Notes under the pieces: generated by a model | Seen by the model: only the letters and a program-made list of their open reading frames with translations | Database searches by the model: none | Told to the model about the DNA's origin: nothing | Shown: in pieces, positions 9,093 through 17,176 of the stretch | Layout: each line of letters opens with the position of its first letter | Numbering within the stretch: the stretch's first letter is position 1 | Source of the DNA: Bacteroidaceae bacterium | GTDB lineage: Bacteria > Bacteroidota > Bacteroidia > Bacteroidales > Bacteroidaceae | Assembly: GCA_017483605.1 (NCBI GenBank) | Contig: JAFUWG010000056.1 | Coordinates: forward strand, 1-61,775 | Length of the DNA: 61,775 nucleotides | Direction of reading: 5' to 3' | Position numbers and translations under genes: made by a program

Positions 9093-9919
9093 TCTGTACT
9101 TCCTCCTCCAGATTCTTCATTTTCATGGAATTCTTTCAACACGCTGATGGACTTCTTAATCTTATATTCGATGCCATCGCTGCCACGTCCGTAGAGATGA
9201 ATAAGGTAGATGCCATCACTCACATACTTCCCATTGACTTTTCCGTCCCACAGAATCAGTTTGTCAGGCTCACCCTCCACACGACCTGCCGTCTCAAGCG
9301 TGACCGAGTGGAGATTCTTGCCCCATCGATTGAAGAACTTCGCATCGAGTTCCACAATGGATTGTGCCGTGATGCGAAACTGGTCGTTGATGCTGTCGCC
9401 GTTAGGTGAGAATCCGTCGGGACAGGTCAACTTCGATTCGCTGATGACCACCGTCATCTGCTCGCTTTCATACTCGATGGTGTCGGTGCCCAAACTGAAT
9501 GTGACATACAGTTTGATGCCATATCCGCCCGATTTTGTCAGCGTATAGGTGGTTTCTTCGTCAAATCGAGTTACCAGAGGGCTGTGCTCGCCGTCTTCGT
9601 TGCTGGTGTCCCAGATTCTCCATTCGCAGACGTAATTGTAATTCTTGGGATTGCTCACGTTGGCTGTCAGGGTGATGAGCAAGGGTGCTTGCGTCGTTTG
9701 CGACTCGCCAGGGGTTACACTGACCGTATCTTCCTCGTCCACCGAGTAGAAACTGACCACGGGCGATGCCTCTGTTTCGTTCGGTTCGGATGTCTCTCCA
9801 TCGGTGTTTTCATCTACCTCTGTTTGCTCCGTCGTGTTATCCATGTCCTCGTCGTTGCTGCAAGCCCATGCGGTCAAAAGGCAGCCGACAACGAAGATGA
9901 TGATTGGTAATTTTTTCAT
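9089..9919 (-). CDS. Lipoprotein with gliding-motility-type (CHU_C) C-terminal domain
   Basis: This 276-residue protein has a lipoprotein signal (lipobox region TAWACSNDED, lipid Cys at residue 20) followed by an acidic Thr/Glu-rich linker. The middle holds an immunoglobulin/PKD-like segment (YNYVCEWRIWD). The C-terminal third matches the CHU_C/gliding-motility-associated pattern: CPDGFSPNGDSINDQFRI, FNRWGKNLH, LWDGKVNGKYVSDGIYLIHLYG. In Bacteroidetes such domains are usual on surface proteins linked to type IX secretion. Here the protein is instead predicted to be lipid-anchored. Its stop overlaps the uvrA start, so the two are translationally coupled despite unrelated roles. Exact function unknown. 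Confidence 0.82.
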   Translation of the reverse strand: MKKLPIIIFVVGCLLTAWACSNDEDMDNTTEQTEVDENTDGETSEPNETEASPVVSFYSVDEEDTVSVTPGESQTTQAPLLITLTANVSNPKNYNYVCEWRIWDTSNEDGEHSPLVTRFDEETTYTLTKSGGYGIKLYVTFSLGTDTIEYESEQMTVVISESKLTCPDGFSPNGDSINDQFRITAQSIVELDAKFFNRWGKNLHSVTLETAGRVEGEPDKLILWDGKVNGKYVSDGIYLIHLYGRGSDGIEYKIKKSISVLKEFHENEESGGGSTE

Positions 9920-9953
9920 TTCTTTTTTCTTTAAGAGAATGTTCTTTGTAATG

Positions 9954-9961
9954 CAAATTTA
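9954..9961 (-). promoter_or_regulatory. Promoter -7 element for the lipoprotein-uvrA operon
   Basis: TAAATTTG on the minus strand fits TAnnTTTG and lies about 35 nt before the start codon. I see no clear -33 element. Confidence 0.55.
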
Positions 9962-10022
9962 CTCATTCTATTTTGTAAAAACGTATATTTTTGGCATAAA
10001 ATTGTTCAACATTGAAGTTTAA

Positions 10023-10054
10023 TTTGTGTAGAATGCCATTTTTCACTAATTTTG
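10023..10054 (+). promoter_or_regulatory. Promoter of the LysM-protein operon
   Basis: TTTG at 10023-10026 and TAATTTTG at 10047-10054 are 20 bp apart. They precede the ATG at 10090 by about 35 nt, supporting that start over the longer upstream reading frame. Confidence 0.75.
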
Positions 10055-10089
10055 TGCTCTCAAACATACGAACAATCTTAATGACAGTA

Positions 10090-11766
10090 ATGAAAAAAGC
10101 ATTTCTTTTTATAGTTTGGATGATTGCCCTGTCGCTGAATGCACAGACGGCACAGACGCAGAAACATGAAATCCAGTCAGGGGAAACCCTCTATAGTATT
10201 GCACGTCAGTATAACGTGACGGTGAGTACCTTGTTGCTGATGAATCCAGGCTTGCAAGCGGATTATATCATGGCGGGACAGAAAATCAATGTGCCGGCAT
10301 CAAGCGTGCAGCAGAATCAACCCATACAGACAGCAACCCCTGTTCAGGAGGTGAAACCAGCCACGACGGTGCAGCCAACAAAGGTGGTGCAGCCAGCAAC
10401 GGTGGTACAGCCAGCAACGGTGGTACAACCCGTTTCATCTGCTCAAACGTCTTCCACCCAGGTTCTTCAGTCACCCATTCGCCCCAAGTATAAGACGGTG
10501 CACGAGGTGCAAAAGAAAGAAACCATCTATTCTCTTTCTCGCCAGTATGGCATCACCGAAGAGATGCTGATTGAGGCAAATCCCCATCTGAAGAAGGGAA
10601 AACTGAAGAAGGGAACCATCCTCAACATTCCTTACACCGTAGAAGAAAACAACCAGTATAACGAGAGGATTCGTCAGGCGGAAGAAGAGGCGAAGAAGCC
10701 TAAGATTCAGAAATACGAGTCGGTGAAGGCGGCTGTGATTCTGCCTTATTCGCGAACAGAAGCCAGCATGACTCCAGAGGCTCAGAAAATGGCAAATCTC
10801 TATCAGGGATTCCTCTTGGCGGTTGACTCTCTGAAGTTGAGAGGCTGTTCTGTCGATGTCTATGCTTACGACGAGACGGGAAATGCCATCAGCAATATTT
10901 TGCAGCAGCCAGCCATGAAGGAGATGCAACTCATCGTGGGGCCTGTGCGTCAATACAATATTGCTCCTGTGGCAAAGTTTGCCCACGAGAACGGAATTGT
11001 TCATGTGGTGCCTTTGGCAAACGACCTGACGCTGGTGAATGAGCATCCCACCATGTTTCAGGTGAACGTCGCATACTCTCTGATTTACAATCAGGTCTTC
11101 AATCGCTTCATCTCCATGCACAAGGGCGAGAACATCATCTTTGTGGGGATGAACGACAAGGGAGACAACATGCCATTTGTGAGCAGTTTCAAGAAGGCAT
11201 TGGATGAAGGCTCTCATGCCTACAAGAATGTGAACGTGAATGAGTTCAGCACCATCAAGGAGATGCTGAGGACAGATGTTCGCAACATGGTCATTCCTAC
11301 CAGCGGTTCCTCTGCTGCATTTGAGAGTTTGTGCAAGAAACTGGATGCTTTGAACCTCACCTCCGAGTATGACGTGCAACTTTTCGGGTATCCCGAGTGG
11401 CAAACGCTGGCAACGAAGCATGAGAAGAACCTGAGCAAATACCATTGTCAGTTCTTCACCTCTTTCTACAGCAATGGCGGTGCTGCACGCACGCAGTTGT
11501 TCAACTCTCGTTTCCGTCGTTGGTTCCATCAGGACCAGTACAGCAGTTTCCCACGCTATGGTGAGTTGGGGTATGATATCGGTGCCTATTTCATCAAGGG
11601 TTTGAATGACTTTGGCTCTGCTTTTCAAGAGAATCTTCACAACTACTCCTATTTCTCGATGGAGTTCCCCTTCAATTTCGAGAAGAAGAACGCTTGGTCG
11701 GGTTATCAGAACAAATCCTTGCTCATTGTGACGTATCGGGCAGATGGCACCGTTAATGTAAGATAA
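10090..11766 (+). CDS. LysM peptidoglycan-binding protein with receptor-like C-terminal domain
   Basis: This is a 558-residue secreted protein (signal peptide MKKAFLFIVWMIALSLNAQ). Two LysM domains lie at about 26-69 (HEIQSGETLYSIARQYNVTVSTLL) and 137-181 (VHEVQKKETIYSLSRQYG). They are separated by a Gln/Pro/Val-rich linker with tandem VVQPAT repeats. The remaining ~350 residues resemble the periplasmic-binding/receptor-ligand fold seen in Bacteroidetes proteins often named LysM or amino-acid ABC substrate-binding proteins. A peptidoglycan-attached periplasmic protein is likely; the ligand is unknown. The next gene starts 1 nt after its stop. The upstream in-frame ATGs are rejected because the promoter lies among them. 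Confidence 0.85.
   Translation: MKKAFLFIVWMIALSLNAQTAQTQKHEIQSGETLYSIARQYNVTVSTLLLMNPGLQADYIMAGQKINVPASSVQQNQPIQTATPVQEVKPATTVQPTKVVQPATVVQPATVVQPVSSAQTSSTQVLQSPIRPKYKTVHEVQKKETIYSLSRQYGITEEMLIEANPHLKKGKLKKGTILNIPYTVEENNQYNERIRQAEEEAKKPKIQKYESVKAAVILPYSRTEASMTPEAQKMANLYQGFLLAVDSLKLRGCSVDVYAYDETGNAISNILQQPAMKEMQLIVGPVRQYNIAPVAKFAHENGIVHVVPLANDLTLVNEHPTMFQVNVAYSLIYNQVFNRFISMHKGENIIFVGMNDKGDNMPFVSSFKKALDEGSHAYKNVNVNEFSTIKEMLRTDVRNMVIPTSGSSAAFESLCKKLDALNLTSEYDVQLFGYPEWQTLATKHEKNLSKYHCQFFTSFYSNGGAARTQLFNSRFRRWFHQDQYSSFPRYGELGYDIGAYFIKGLNDFGSAFQENLHNYSYFSMEFPFNFEKKNAWSGYQNKSLLIVTYRADGTVNVR
10383..10432 (+). repeat. 18-bp tandem repeat in the linker of the LysM gene
   Basis: GGTGGTGCAGCCAGCAAC (10383-10400) is followed by a copy with one change (10401-10418) and a partial third copy. 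It encodes the VVQPAT linker; copy number could vary in frame. Confidence 0.8.
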
Positions 11767-11767
11767 G

Positions 11768-12487
11768 ATGAAGAGATTCAGATATTTCATACTGCTGTTC
11801 ATCGCTTGGGTTACGTCTGTCAGTACTTTCGCTCAGGTGGGCGAGCATCGCAACGATTTCTCCATCGGATTCATGGGAGGATACACCATGAACAAGATGG
11901 ATTTCATGCCCAAAATCAAGCAGTCGATGAAAGGCTCTCCGATGGTGGGTTTCGCTGCTCGATACATCTGCGAGAAGTATTTCACCTCCATCTGTGGAGT
12001 GGAGTTGGAAGTGCAGTACAACAATCTGGGTTGGCAGGAAGTCATTGAAGATGGCTCGGAAAACACCTACAAACGCGATTGGTCTTTTGTCGAAGTTCCT
12101 ATCCTGATGCAGTTGGGGTGGGGGCGTGAACGTCGCGGCTTCAAATTTCTTTTCGAGGCAGGTCCTCAGTTCGGTGTTTACCTGTCGGGCAAAGAGCACA
12201 TGGGTGGTGGCGAATGGGACCCCTCCAACCGTCCCAATGGCGTTGTGTATCAGTATGGAAAAGACCCTGACCATACTTTCGACTATGGCATTGCCGCAGG
12301 TCTTGGCTTGGAATTTTCGTCGCCTGTTGGTCACTTCCTCTTGCAAGGTCGGTATTACTACGGATTGGGCGACCTGTATGACAACAGTAAGCGAGGCGAT
12401 TTTGGACGTTCTGCCAACCAGACGCTGCAAGTCAAAATGACCTATCTCTTTGACATTGTACGTACCAAGAACGACCAAATTAAATAA
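11768..12487 (+). CDS. PorT-like outer-membrane beta-barrel protein
   Basis: This 239-residue protein has a signal peptide (to about residue 22, STFAQ) and alternating hydrophobic/aromatic strands: FSIGFMGGYTMNKMDF, GVELEVQYNNLGWQE, WSFVEVPILMQLGW, LFEAGPQFGVYLSG, DYGIAAGLGLEFSS, FLLQGRYYYGLGDLYD. Together they match the small 8-strand PorT/OmpA-like barrel family (PF13568 type) common in Bacteroidetes. It is translated directly after the LysM protein (1-nt gap), so a peptidoglycan-binding protein and an outer-membrane barrel are co-expressed. A structural or T9SS-related role is possible but not shown. Confidence 0.85.
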   Translation: MKRFRYFILLFIAWVTSVSTFAQVGEHRNDFSIGFMGGYTMNKMDFMPKIKQSMKGSPMVGFAARYICEKYFTSICGVELEVQYNNLGWQEVIEDGSENTYKRDWSFVEVPILMQLGWGRERRGFKFLFEAGPQFGVYLSGKEHMGGGEWDPSNRPNGVVYQYGKDPDHTFDYGIAAGLGLEFSSPVGHFLLQGRYYYGLGDLYDNSKRGDFGRSANQTLQVKMTYLFDIVRTKNDQIK

Positions 12488-12542
12488 TGTCCTCCTTTTC
12501 TGGCAAGGTCAGTAACTTTCCCCCTCTATCCACGCTCTCCCC

Positions 12543-13046
12543 ATGGCAGACAAGATGACTCCCGAGCAACGCAGCAATTGTATGCGTCGAATCAAGTCGA
12601 AAAACACTCGACCAGAAATGCTCGTTCGTCGTTTTCTCTTCAGTCATGGCTTTCGCTATCGCATCCACGCAAAGACACTTCCCGGCACACCCGACATCGC
12701 TCTTGTCGGTTTGCGTACCTGCATCTTCATCAATGGATGCTTTTGGCATGGGCATCAAGGGTGCTCCATGTACACCGTCCCCAAGAGCAACGTCGAGTTT
12801 TGGACGCACAAAATCAAACGCAATCAAGCCCGCGACCACGAATCGCTTCTTGCCTTGAAGGCACAAGGTTGGCACACGATTGAGATTTGGGAGTGTCAAC
12901 TGCTGCCGAAACAACGCCTCAAAACGCTTCAGGGCTTGCTTCGTACCCTCAACCTGATTCAACTGGAGAACAGCGGAGCAACCTTCACCTACCATTTTGA
13001 TGAAGAAGAAACCTTCCCCTCCATTGCCGCAGAAAGTGAGGATTGA
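12543..13046 (+). CDS. vsr: Very short patch repair (Vsr) endonuclease
   Basis: This is a 167-residue Vsr, which nicks 5' of the T in T:G mismatches that arise by deamination of 5-methylcytosine. The residues expected from E. coli Vsr are present: catalytic Asp51 in GTPDIAL, the NGCFWHGH zinc/active-site segment (Cys66, His69, His71, Cys74) and a later Cys near 118 (WECQL). The N-terminal MTPEQRSNCMRRIKSKNTRPE is the typical intercalating part. Vsr genes usually sit beside a cytosine-5 methyltransferase, but none is visible in this window. It lies 55 nt after the barrel gene and may be co-transcribed. Confidence 0.95.
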   Translation: MADKMTPEQRSNCMRRIKSKNTRPEMLVRRFLFSHGFRYRIHAKTLPGTPDIALVGLRTCIFINGCFWHGHQGCSMYTVPKSNVEFWTHKIKRNQARDHESLLALKAQGWHTIEIWECQLLPKQRLKTLQGLLRTLNLIQLENSGATFTYHFDEEETFPSIAAESED

Positions 13047-13134
13047 TAACGACAACGTGAGGATGGACAATGAAGAGGATAGATAACGAAAATGAGCGTG
13101 TCTTGCCCGTCCATCGACGTTCAACGCACGCTCA

Positions 13135-13205
13135 TAAAAAAATTGCTTATCTCACGACAAGCAATCTTTACTAACCTTAAAATAAATCTAATACCATGAA
13201 AAACA
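13135..13205 (-). ncRNA. Small RNA with own promoter and intrinsic terminator
   Basis: The minus strand carries a consensus promoter (13240-13211). About 5 nt later a roughly 70-nt leader-like sequence begins, containing GGTATTAGATTTATTTTAAGG and AAAGATTGCTTGTCG. It ends in a hairpin (13165-13159 with 13148-13142, ATTGCTT/AAGCAAT) and seven U residues (13142-13136). I recall near-identical promoter-to-terminator units in many Bacteroidales genomes, and the Rfam Bacteroidales-1 description is of this kind, but I could not test the match. There is no reading frame of note on this strand. Confidence 0.6.
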
Positions 13206-13210
13206 CGTTG

Positions 13211-13240
13211 CAAAGGTACAACTTTTATTTATTCTGGCAA
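13211..13240 (-). promoter_or_regulatory. Promoter of the small RNA
   Basis: TTG (13240-13238) and TACCTTTG (13218-13211) are separated by exactly 19 bp on the minus strand, the ideal Bacteroidetes spacing. Confidence 0.75.
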
Positions 13241-13300
13241 TAACCAAAGTTCTTTTCCTGTCAATATTTAATGTTTTTTAACTATTAAAGAGGTAAAAGT

Positions 13301-13332
13301 CCCTCGTACTGCCATCGCTGGTGGTGCGAGGG
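13301..13332 (-). terminator. Two-module palindromic hairpin after the TonB receptor gene
   Basis: CCCTCGTAC (13301-13309) pairs with GTGCGAGGG (13324-13332), with one G-U, around an inner CCA/TGG pair. The two arm centres are 23 bp apart, matching the larger arrays elsewhere in the window. It lies 76 nt past the receptor's stop codon and may terminate that operon. With the small RNA it accounts for the 13047-13407 gap. Confidence 0.5.
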
Positions 13333-13407
13333 GTGTGCGCACTTATGTAATCAAATCAAAATCCTAAATCCCTGTTGTTGAGAGGGACGGATTTTTGGGG
13401 GAAAAGA

Positions 13408-15954
13408 TTATAGTCGTTCTTTTTCGTTGTTGCCGGCACCTGTCCCCCGATACTTCGAGCGTGTGGTGTTGAGGCGGTAGCGGAGAGAGAAGGTGACGTT
13501 ACGCGAGTCGTCATCATCCACCTTCCTAAAATAGAAGCGGTTGCTGTAGAGGGTTACATGGCTGTTGTTTTTGAACACATCGTTGGCTTCAAGCCGCACG
13601 TTCAGTTTGCCACCCCAAAAGTCTTTGCCGACACTGAGGTTAAGCACGGCTGTCACACGGTCTTTATGGATGTTTTGTTGGTTTCCTTTGCTTTGTAGGT
13701 CGAAGTCGGCTCGCAAGAGCCAAGCATGAGAGAGGTTGACCAAATTGTTGAGTTTCATCTGCAAGAAGGGATTGCCGAATCGCTTGGCTTTGCCTTGGAA
13801 ATCGGCTTCAAACCACTGCTTGTGGAATGCTATTCCCCATTGCGGTGTCCAAAAGCCAAATGTCTTCTGCACATTGAGCGATACGGAGAGCCAGTCGCTG
13901 TGATTGTAGTTCTCGTGGGTGACAAGGTTGATTTTGCTGTCTCCCTCGTAACTTTTGGCTGTGTAGAGGATGGGGTTGAGCGTGTGACCGAAGAATATGT
14001 TAAGATAGAGCCACTTGTAGATGCCCATCATGTTTACGTTATGGTTTTTCACCGATTGTAGATAAGGATTGCCCATCTGATAATTCAAGCGGTTCTCATA
14101 AAGGACATCGTTGCTCAGCAGCCAGTAACTGGGTCGGATGCTGCGATAGGCGTAACTGAACGAAAGTTGCAGTTTTTTTAGTGTCGCCGATGCTGAGAAC
14201 GAGGGAAAGATGTTGTCATAAGTTCGGCTCTGTTCGTCTCGGCGAATGCCACCCGAAAAGTATTCCGACACGACGTGTTCATACCTCAATCCTGCCGTGA
14301 GATGGAATTTGCCAAAAGGCTGACTCACCTGCACGAAGGGGGCAAAGCCGTGTTCACGCTGCTCGGTGTTGCTATTGGCAATGTAGCCCTCCTCGTTCTC
14401 AAACTCGCTTCTCCAATGCGTGTTGGTATATTCTTCCCCCACTTCCACCTCACCATTGCCCAGCGGATGGGACAGAATCAGTTTTTCTGCCACCATCTGA
14501 CTACGGTTCAAATTACGCGTGTGAACATTGCGGTCGGTATATTTGTCGCTCAGTTCGTCTTGGATGTTTCGGGCTGTATGTTTCCGATGGGTATAGTCGG
14601 CGTTGAAGTCAATGCTCCATTTTCCCACTTCCCCTGTATAGTAGATGTTTGCCTGGTGTTTGGGTGTGGTTGTGGCCGTGTGGGTTCCATCATTCTGCAG
14701 ACGGTCATAGATTTGCCCGTCGGCCATCAAGATGTCATCGGTCGTGTTGCGAGTTTTCACACGGTCGTAGGTGTTCTGATAGAATCCACCAAAAGAATGA
14801 CGGTCGTTCGCCTGATAGTTGAAACCGATGCGTCCTTCCCCAAAAGGGTTGAGGGTACGGTTTGTGGTACGATTGTTGATTGTCCATAGTGTGTCGGCAG
14901 TCACGATTTGTTCGAAAAGTCCTTTCTCGCGTCTGTCGTTGTAAGCCCCGAAAAGGTTGGCAAACAGTTCCAATCCGCCTGTGCGGTAGGTCATGTTCAG
15001 CCGTTCGTTGTTCACAAACCCGTGGTCTTTTCTCGACCACGACATGGCTTCCACACCCCATCCCTCGCCCTGCATCCGTCGGGTATGGATGATGATGACC
15101 GCTTGTGCGGTGGCGTCGTAGCGGGCACCTGGGTTCATCACCACCTCTACGCTCTTGATGTTGTCCGACTGGATGTTTCGCAATTCCGACCAATCTTGCA
15201 GTTTCCGACCGTTCACGTAGATGACTGGTTTGCCTTTCCCGAAAATCTCAAACGAATCTCGGGTTTTGATGACCATCGGCACACGGGTCAGCACCTCTTC
15301 TGCGGTTCCGATTCCTGCCAATAGGGTGCCTTCCACGTTCAGCATCAGCGATGCCCCTCGCATCTCCATGCTTGGCATTTCACCTCGCACCTCCACGCCA
15401 TTCAGCATCTGCACTTCGGGATGCATTCGGAGGGTGCCCATGTTGGGCGTCTCGCAGGTTAGGAACAGCGTTTTGTACCCCACGTAACTGATTCTTATCA
15501 GGACGTTCGTGTCTTCAATCGGAATGACAAAGAGGCCACTCTCGTTGCTCACGCCACCCGACACAATGGTGGAATCGCCAGGGGCAAGCAGGGCGATGTT
15601 GGCGTATGCGACGGGTAGATTGTGCTCGTCCACCAGTCGCCCCGTTAGTCGTTGAGCCGTCTTGTGGGTACACTCCACATACACCTCTTTTCCGTTCATC
15701 GCCATGCGAATAGGGTAGAATCCGATGAGTTGTTGGATGGCCTCAGGGATGGATTTGTTCTTCACGTCGGTGGTCACGCTGAAATCCTCCAACTCGTTGC
15801 AGATGAAGATGATGTCGTACTGCTTTGTCTGCGTCTGGAGATACTTCAGGGCTTCCGACATGGGCACCTCGCGAAACGTGTGGGTGATGCGTTGTGCCTT
15901 CGCCGTCGGGCAGAGGAGGCACAGCATGAGACTTAGGAATAGGATGCGTTTCAT
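13408..15954 (-). CDS. STN-domain TonB-dependent outer-membrane receptor
   Basis: This is an 848-residue receptor. A signal peptide (MKRILFLSLMLCLLCPTAKAQ) precedes an STN (secretin/TonB N-terminal) domain at about 22-80. A carboxypeptidase-regulatory-like domain follows (LTGRLVDEHNLPVAYANIAL), then a plug (EEVLTRVPMVI ... GKPVIYVNGRKLQDWSELRNI) and an outer-membrane beta-barrel of the OMP_b-brl_3 kind. The STN domain normally receives a signal and passes it through the FecR-like anti-sigma to the ECF sigma, whose genes lie directly upstream. The start is set at MKRILFL because it shares its A with the anti-sigma stop codon (TGATG); the longer upstream frame has no signal peptide. The substrate is unknown. 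Confidence 0.9.
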   Translation of the reverse strand: MKRILFLSLMLCLLCPTAKAQRITHTFREVPMSEALKYLQTQTKQYDIIFICNELEDFSVTTDVKNKSIPEAIQQLIGFYPIRMAMNGKEVYVECTHKTAQRLTGRLVDEHNLPVAYANIALLAPGDSTIVSGGVSNESGLFVIPIEDTNVLIRISYVGYKTLFLTCETPNMGTLRMHPEVQMLNGVEVRGEMPSMEMRGASLMLNVEGTLLAGIGTAEEVLTRVPMVIKTRDSFEIFGKGKPVIYVNGRKLQDWSELRNIQSDNIKSVEVVMNPGARYDATAQAVIIIHTRRMQGEGWGVEAMSWSRKDHGFVNNERLNMTYRTGGLELFANLFGAYNDRREKGLFEQIVTADTLWTINNRTTNRTLNPFGEGRIGFNYQANDRHSFGGFYQNTYDRVKTRNTTDDILMADGQIYDRLQNDGTHTATTTPKHQANIYYTGEVGKWSIDFNADYTHRKHTARNIQDELSDKYTDRNVHTRNLNRSQMVAEKLILSHPLGNGEVEVGEEYTNTHWRSEFENEEGYIANSNTEQREHGFAPFVQVSQPFGKFHLTAGLRYEHVVSEYFSGGIRRDEQSRTYDNIFPSFSASATLKKLQLSFSYAYRSIRPSYWLLSNDVLYENRLNYQMGNPYLQSVKNHNVNMMGIYKWLYLNIFFGHTLNPILYTAKSYEGDSKINLVTHENYNHSDWLSVSLNVQKTFGFWTPQWGIAFHKQWFEADFQGKAKRFGNPFLQMKLNNLVNLSHAWLLRADFDLQSKGNQQNIHKDRVTAVLNLSVGKDFWGGKLNVRLEANDVFKNNSHVTLYSNRFYFRKVDDDDSRNVTFSLRYRLNTTRSKYRGTGAGNNEKERL

Positions 15955-16604
15955 CACTTCGAGGTTTGTTGTTTGACCATCAGCGTGTTGTCTTCCAGAT
16001 GCAGGTGGAAGGTCTCGAAGTGGTTGAGCATGTCGATGACTTCGGGGAGGGAATAAGTGGGTCGCCACTGGTAGAAGAGGCGGATGTGGCGAAGGGAGTC
16101 GTTGACATAGGACACCTCGACATGATAGTGGTTGGCGAGGTTGGCAAAAATCACCTCCAGCGGCACATTGTCGTAGAGAACGGGTTGAGCCGCGGTGCTG
16201 TCAGCCGTTTGTTCGTCGGGACGGGGCGTTACATTTTTCTCATTCCCAGCCACTTCTTCTGTCTGCAAGTTCTTCGAGTGGAACGAATGAACATTTCTGG
16301 CAAGATGAACCGTCGCAAAGGCAATGCTCGAAACCACCATGATGCCGATGAAGATGGCGGCGACTTTGTGCCATGCCAGATGCACCGTTCTTTGGCTGAA
16401 GTGCTTGCTTTCAAAGTGTTGCCATTCGCGGTCAATATCCGCTTCGGTGGGGCGACTCTGTTGTGCGGAGACGGCACTTTGGGTCTTTGCCATGAGCGTG
16501 TAGAGTGCTCGGCATTCCTCATCGGCGAGTATGTCCCGCCACTGCTCGTCGGTGTATTGCTGTGGTTGCTCCAGCATGTGGAGGAGAAGGTCTGTCTTTT
16601 CCAT
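15954..16604 (-). CDS. FecR-like anti-sigma factor
   Basis: This is a 216-residue single-pass membrane protein. The cytoplasmic N-terminus (about 1-78) should bind the sigma factor. One transmembrane helix follows at about 80-100 (KVAAIFIGIMVVSSIAFATV). The periplasmic C-terminus ends in a DUF4974/STN-like domain (VPLEVIFANLANHYHVEVSY ... LPEVIDMLNHFETFHLHLEDNTLMV). This is shorter than the usual ~320-residue FecR proteins because the central FecR domain is reduced. It starts 5 nt after the sigma stop and its stop overlaps the receptor start, fixing the sigma/anti-sigma/receptor order. Confidence 0.88.
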   Translation of the reverse strand: MEKTDLLLHMLEQPQQYTDEQWRDILADEECRALYTLMAKTQSAVSAQQSRPTEADIDREWQHFESKHFSQRTVHLAWHKVAAIFIGIMVVSSIAFATVHLARNVHSFHSKNLQTEEVAGNEKNVTPRPDEQTADSTAAQPVLYDNVPLEVIFANLANHYHVEVSYVNDSLRHIRLFYQWRPTYSLPEVIDMLNHFETFHLHLEDNTLMVKQQTSK

Positions 16605-16609
16605 AATGG

Positions 16610-17101
16610 CTACTGTTTTTTGAGGTGTGCATGAAGTTGTTGGAGTGCGTGGCGAAGATGCTTGTAAACGGTGGTTTCGCTGACTTGGAACTGCTGGGCG
16701 ATTTCTCTGAATTTCAGACCGTCGCGAAAGTGCAGCAGGACGACCTCTCGGCACACGGGAGGCTGCAGGAGGTCGATGCCTTGCCACAGTTTCTGGATGT
16801 CTTCTTCGAGAAGGGCAGAGGCGGCTGATTCGGTTTCCATGTCCAGCAGATAGAGGCGTTGCATCTGCTCGTGCAGTTGTCGGTCACGCAGAGCGTTGAG
16901 GCATCTGTTTCGCACGCTGGTGAGCAGAAAGGCTTCGACGGTGTCGGGACGGAGATGGGTGCTGCTGTCGAGCAGATGAGCGAAGACATCGTGCACCATG
17001 TCTTTGCTGTCTGCTTCGTCATGCAGAAGCATCATCGCCATGCGGAACATGGCTCGGTAGTGTTGCCTGAACAGCGTTTCGAGTTCTTTTCTGTTTGCCA
17101 T
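16610..17101 (-). CDS. ECF RNA polymerase sigma factor
   Basis: This is a 163-residue extracytoplasmic-function sigma factor. Region 2 spans about 1-75 (LETLFRQHYRAMFRMAMMLL, DMVHDVFAHLL) and region 4 about 100-160, with a helix-turn-helix FREIAQQFQVSETTVYKHLR. It is expected to redirect RNA polymerase to the downstream receptor gene when the FecR-like partner is triggered. The start is placed at MANRKELE; an in-frame ATG five codons earlier is possible. The 200 nt upstream hold a large palindromic array and no consensus TAnnTTTG promoter, which fits either autoregulation or read-through from the efflux operon. Confidence 0.9.
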   Translation of the reverse strand: MANRKELETLFRQHYRAMFRMAMMLLHDEADSKDMVHDVFAHLLDSSTHLRPDTVEAFLLTSVRNRCLNALRDRQLHEQMQRLYLLDMETESAASALLEEDIQKLWQGIDLLQPPVCREVVLLHFRDGLKFREIAQQFQVSETTVYKHLRHALQQLHAHLKKQ

Positions 17102-17176
17102 ACACTCTTTATACACGCGAAAAGCGATTTACTAAACCCTTGGGACGATATTTTTGTGGAGGAAAATGCAAAAAGG

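Noticed and set aside
7497-9194. Long plus-strand open frame (565 codons) opposite uvrA
   Set aside because: His/Val/Leu-rich shadow of the uvrA codon pattern; uvrA is unambiguous on the other strand.
10471-11802. Minus-strand open frame (443 codons) opposite the LysM gene
   Set aside because: Antisense shadow; the plus strand has a signal peptide, two LysM domains and a promoter.
13196-13243. 15-codon plus-strand open frame (MKNTLQRYNF...)
   Set aside because: It lies across the minus-strand promoter of the small RNA, which explains the conserved-looking sequence better.
15955-16068. N-terminal extension of the TonB receptor
   Set aside because: The extra 38 residues are not protein-like, overlap the anti-sigma gene and would bury the signal peptide.
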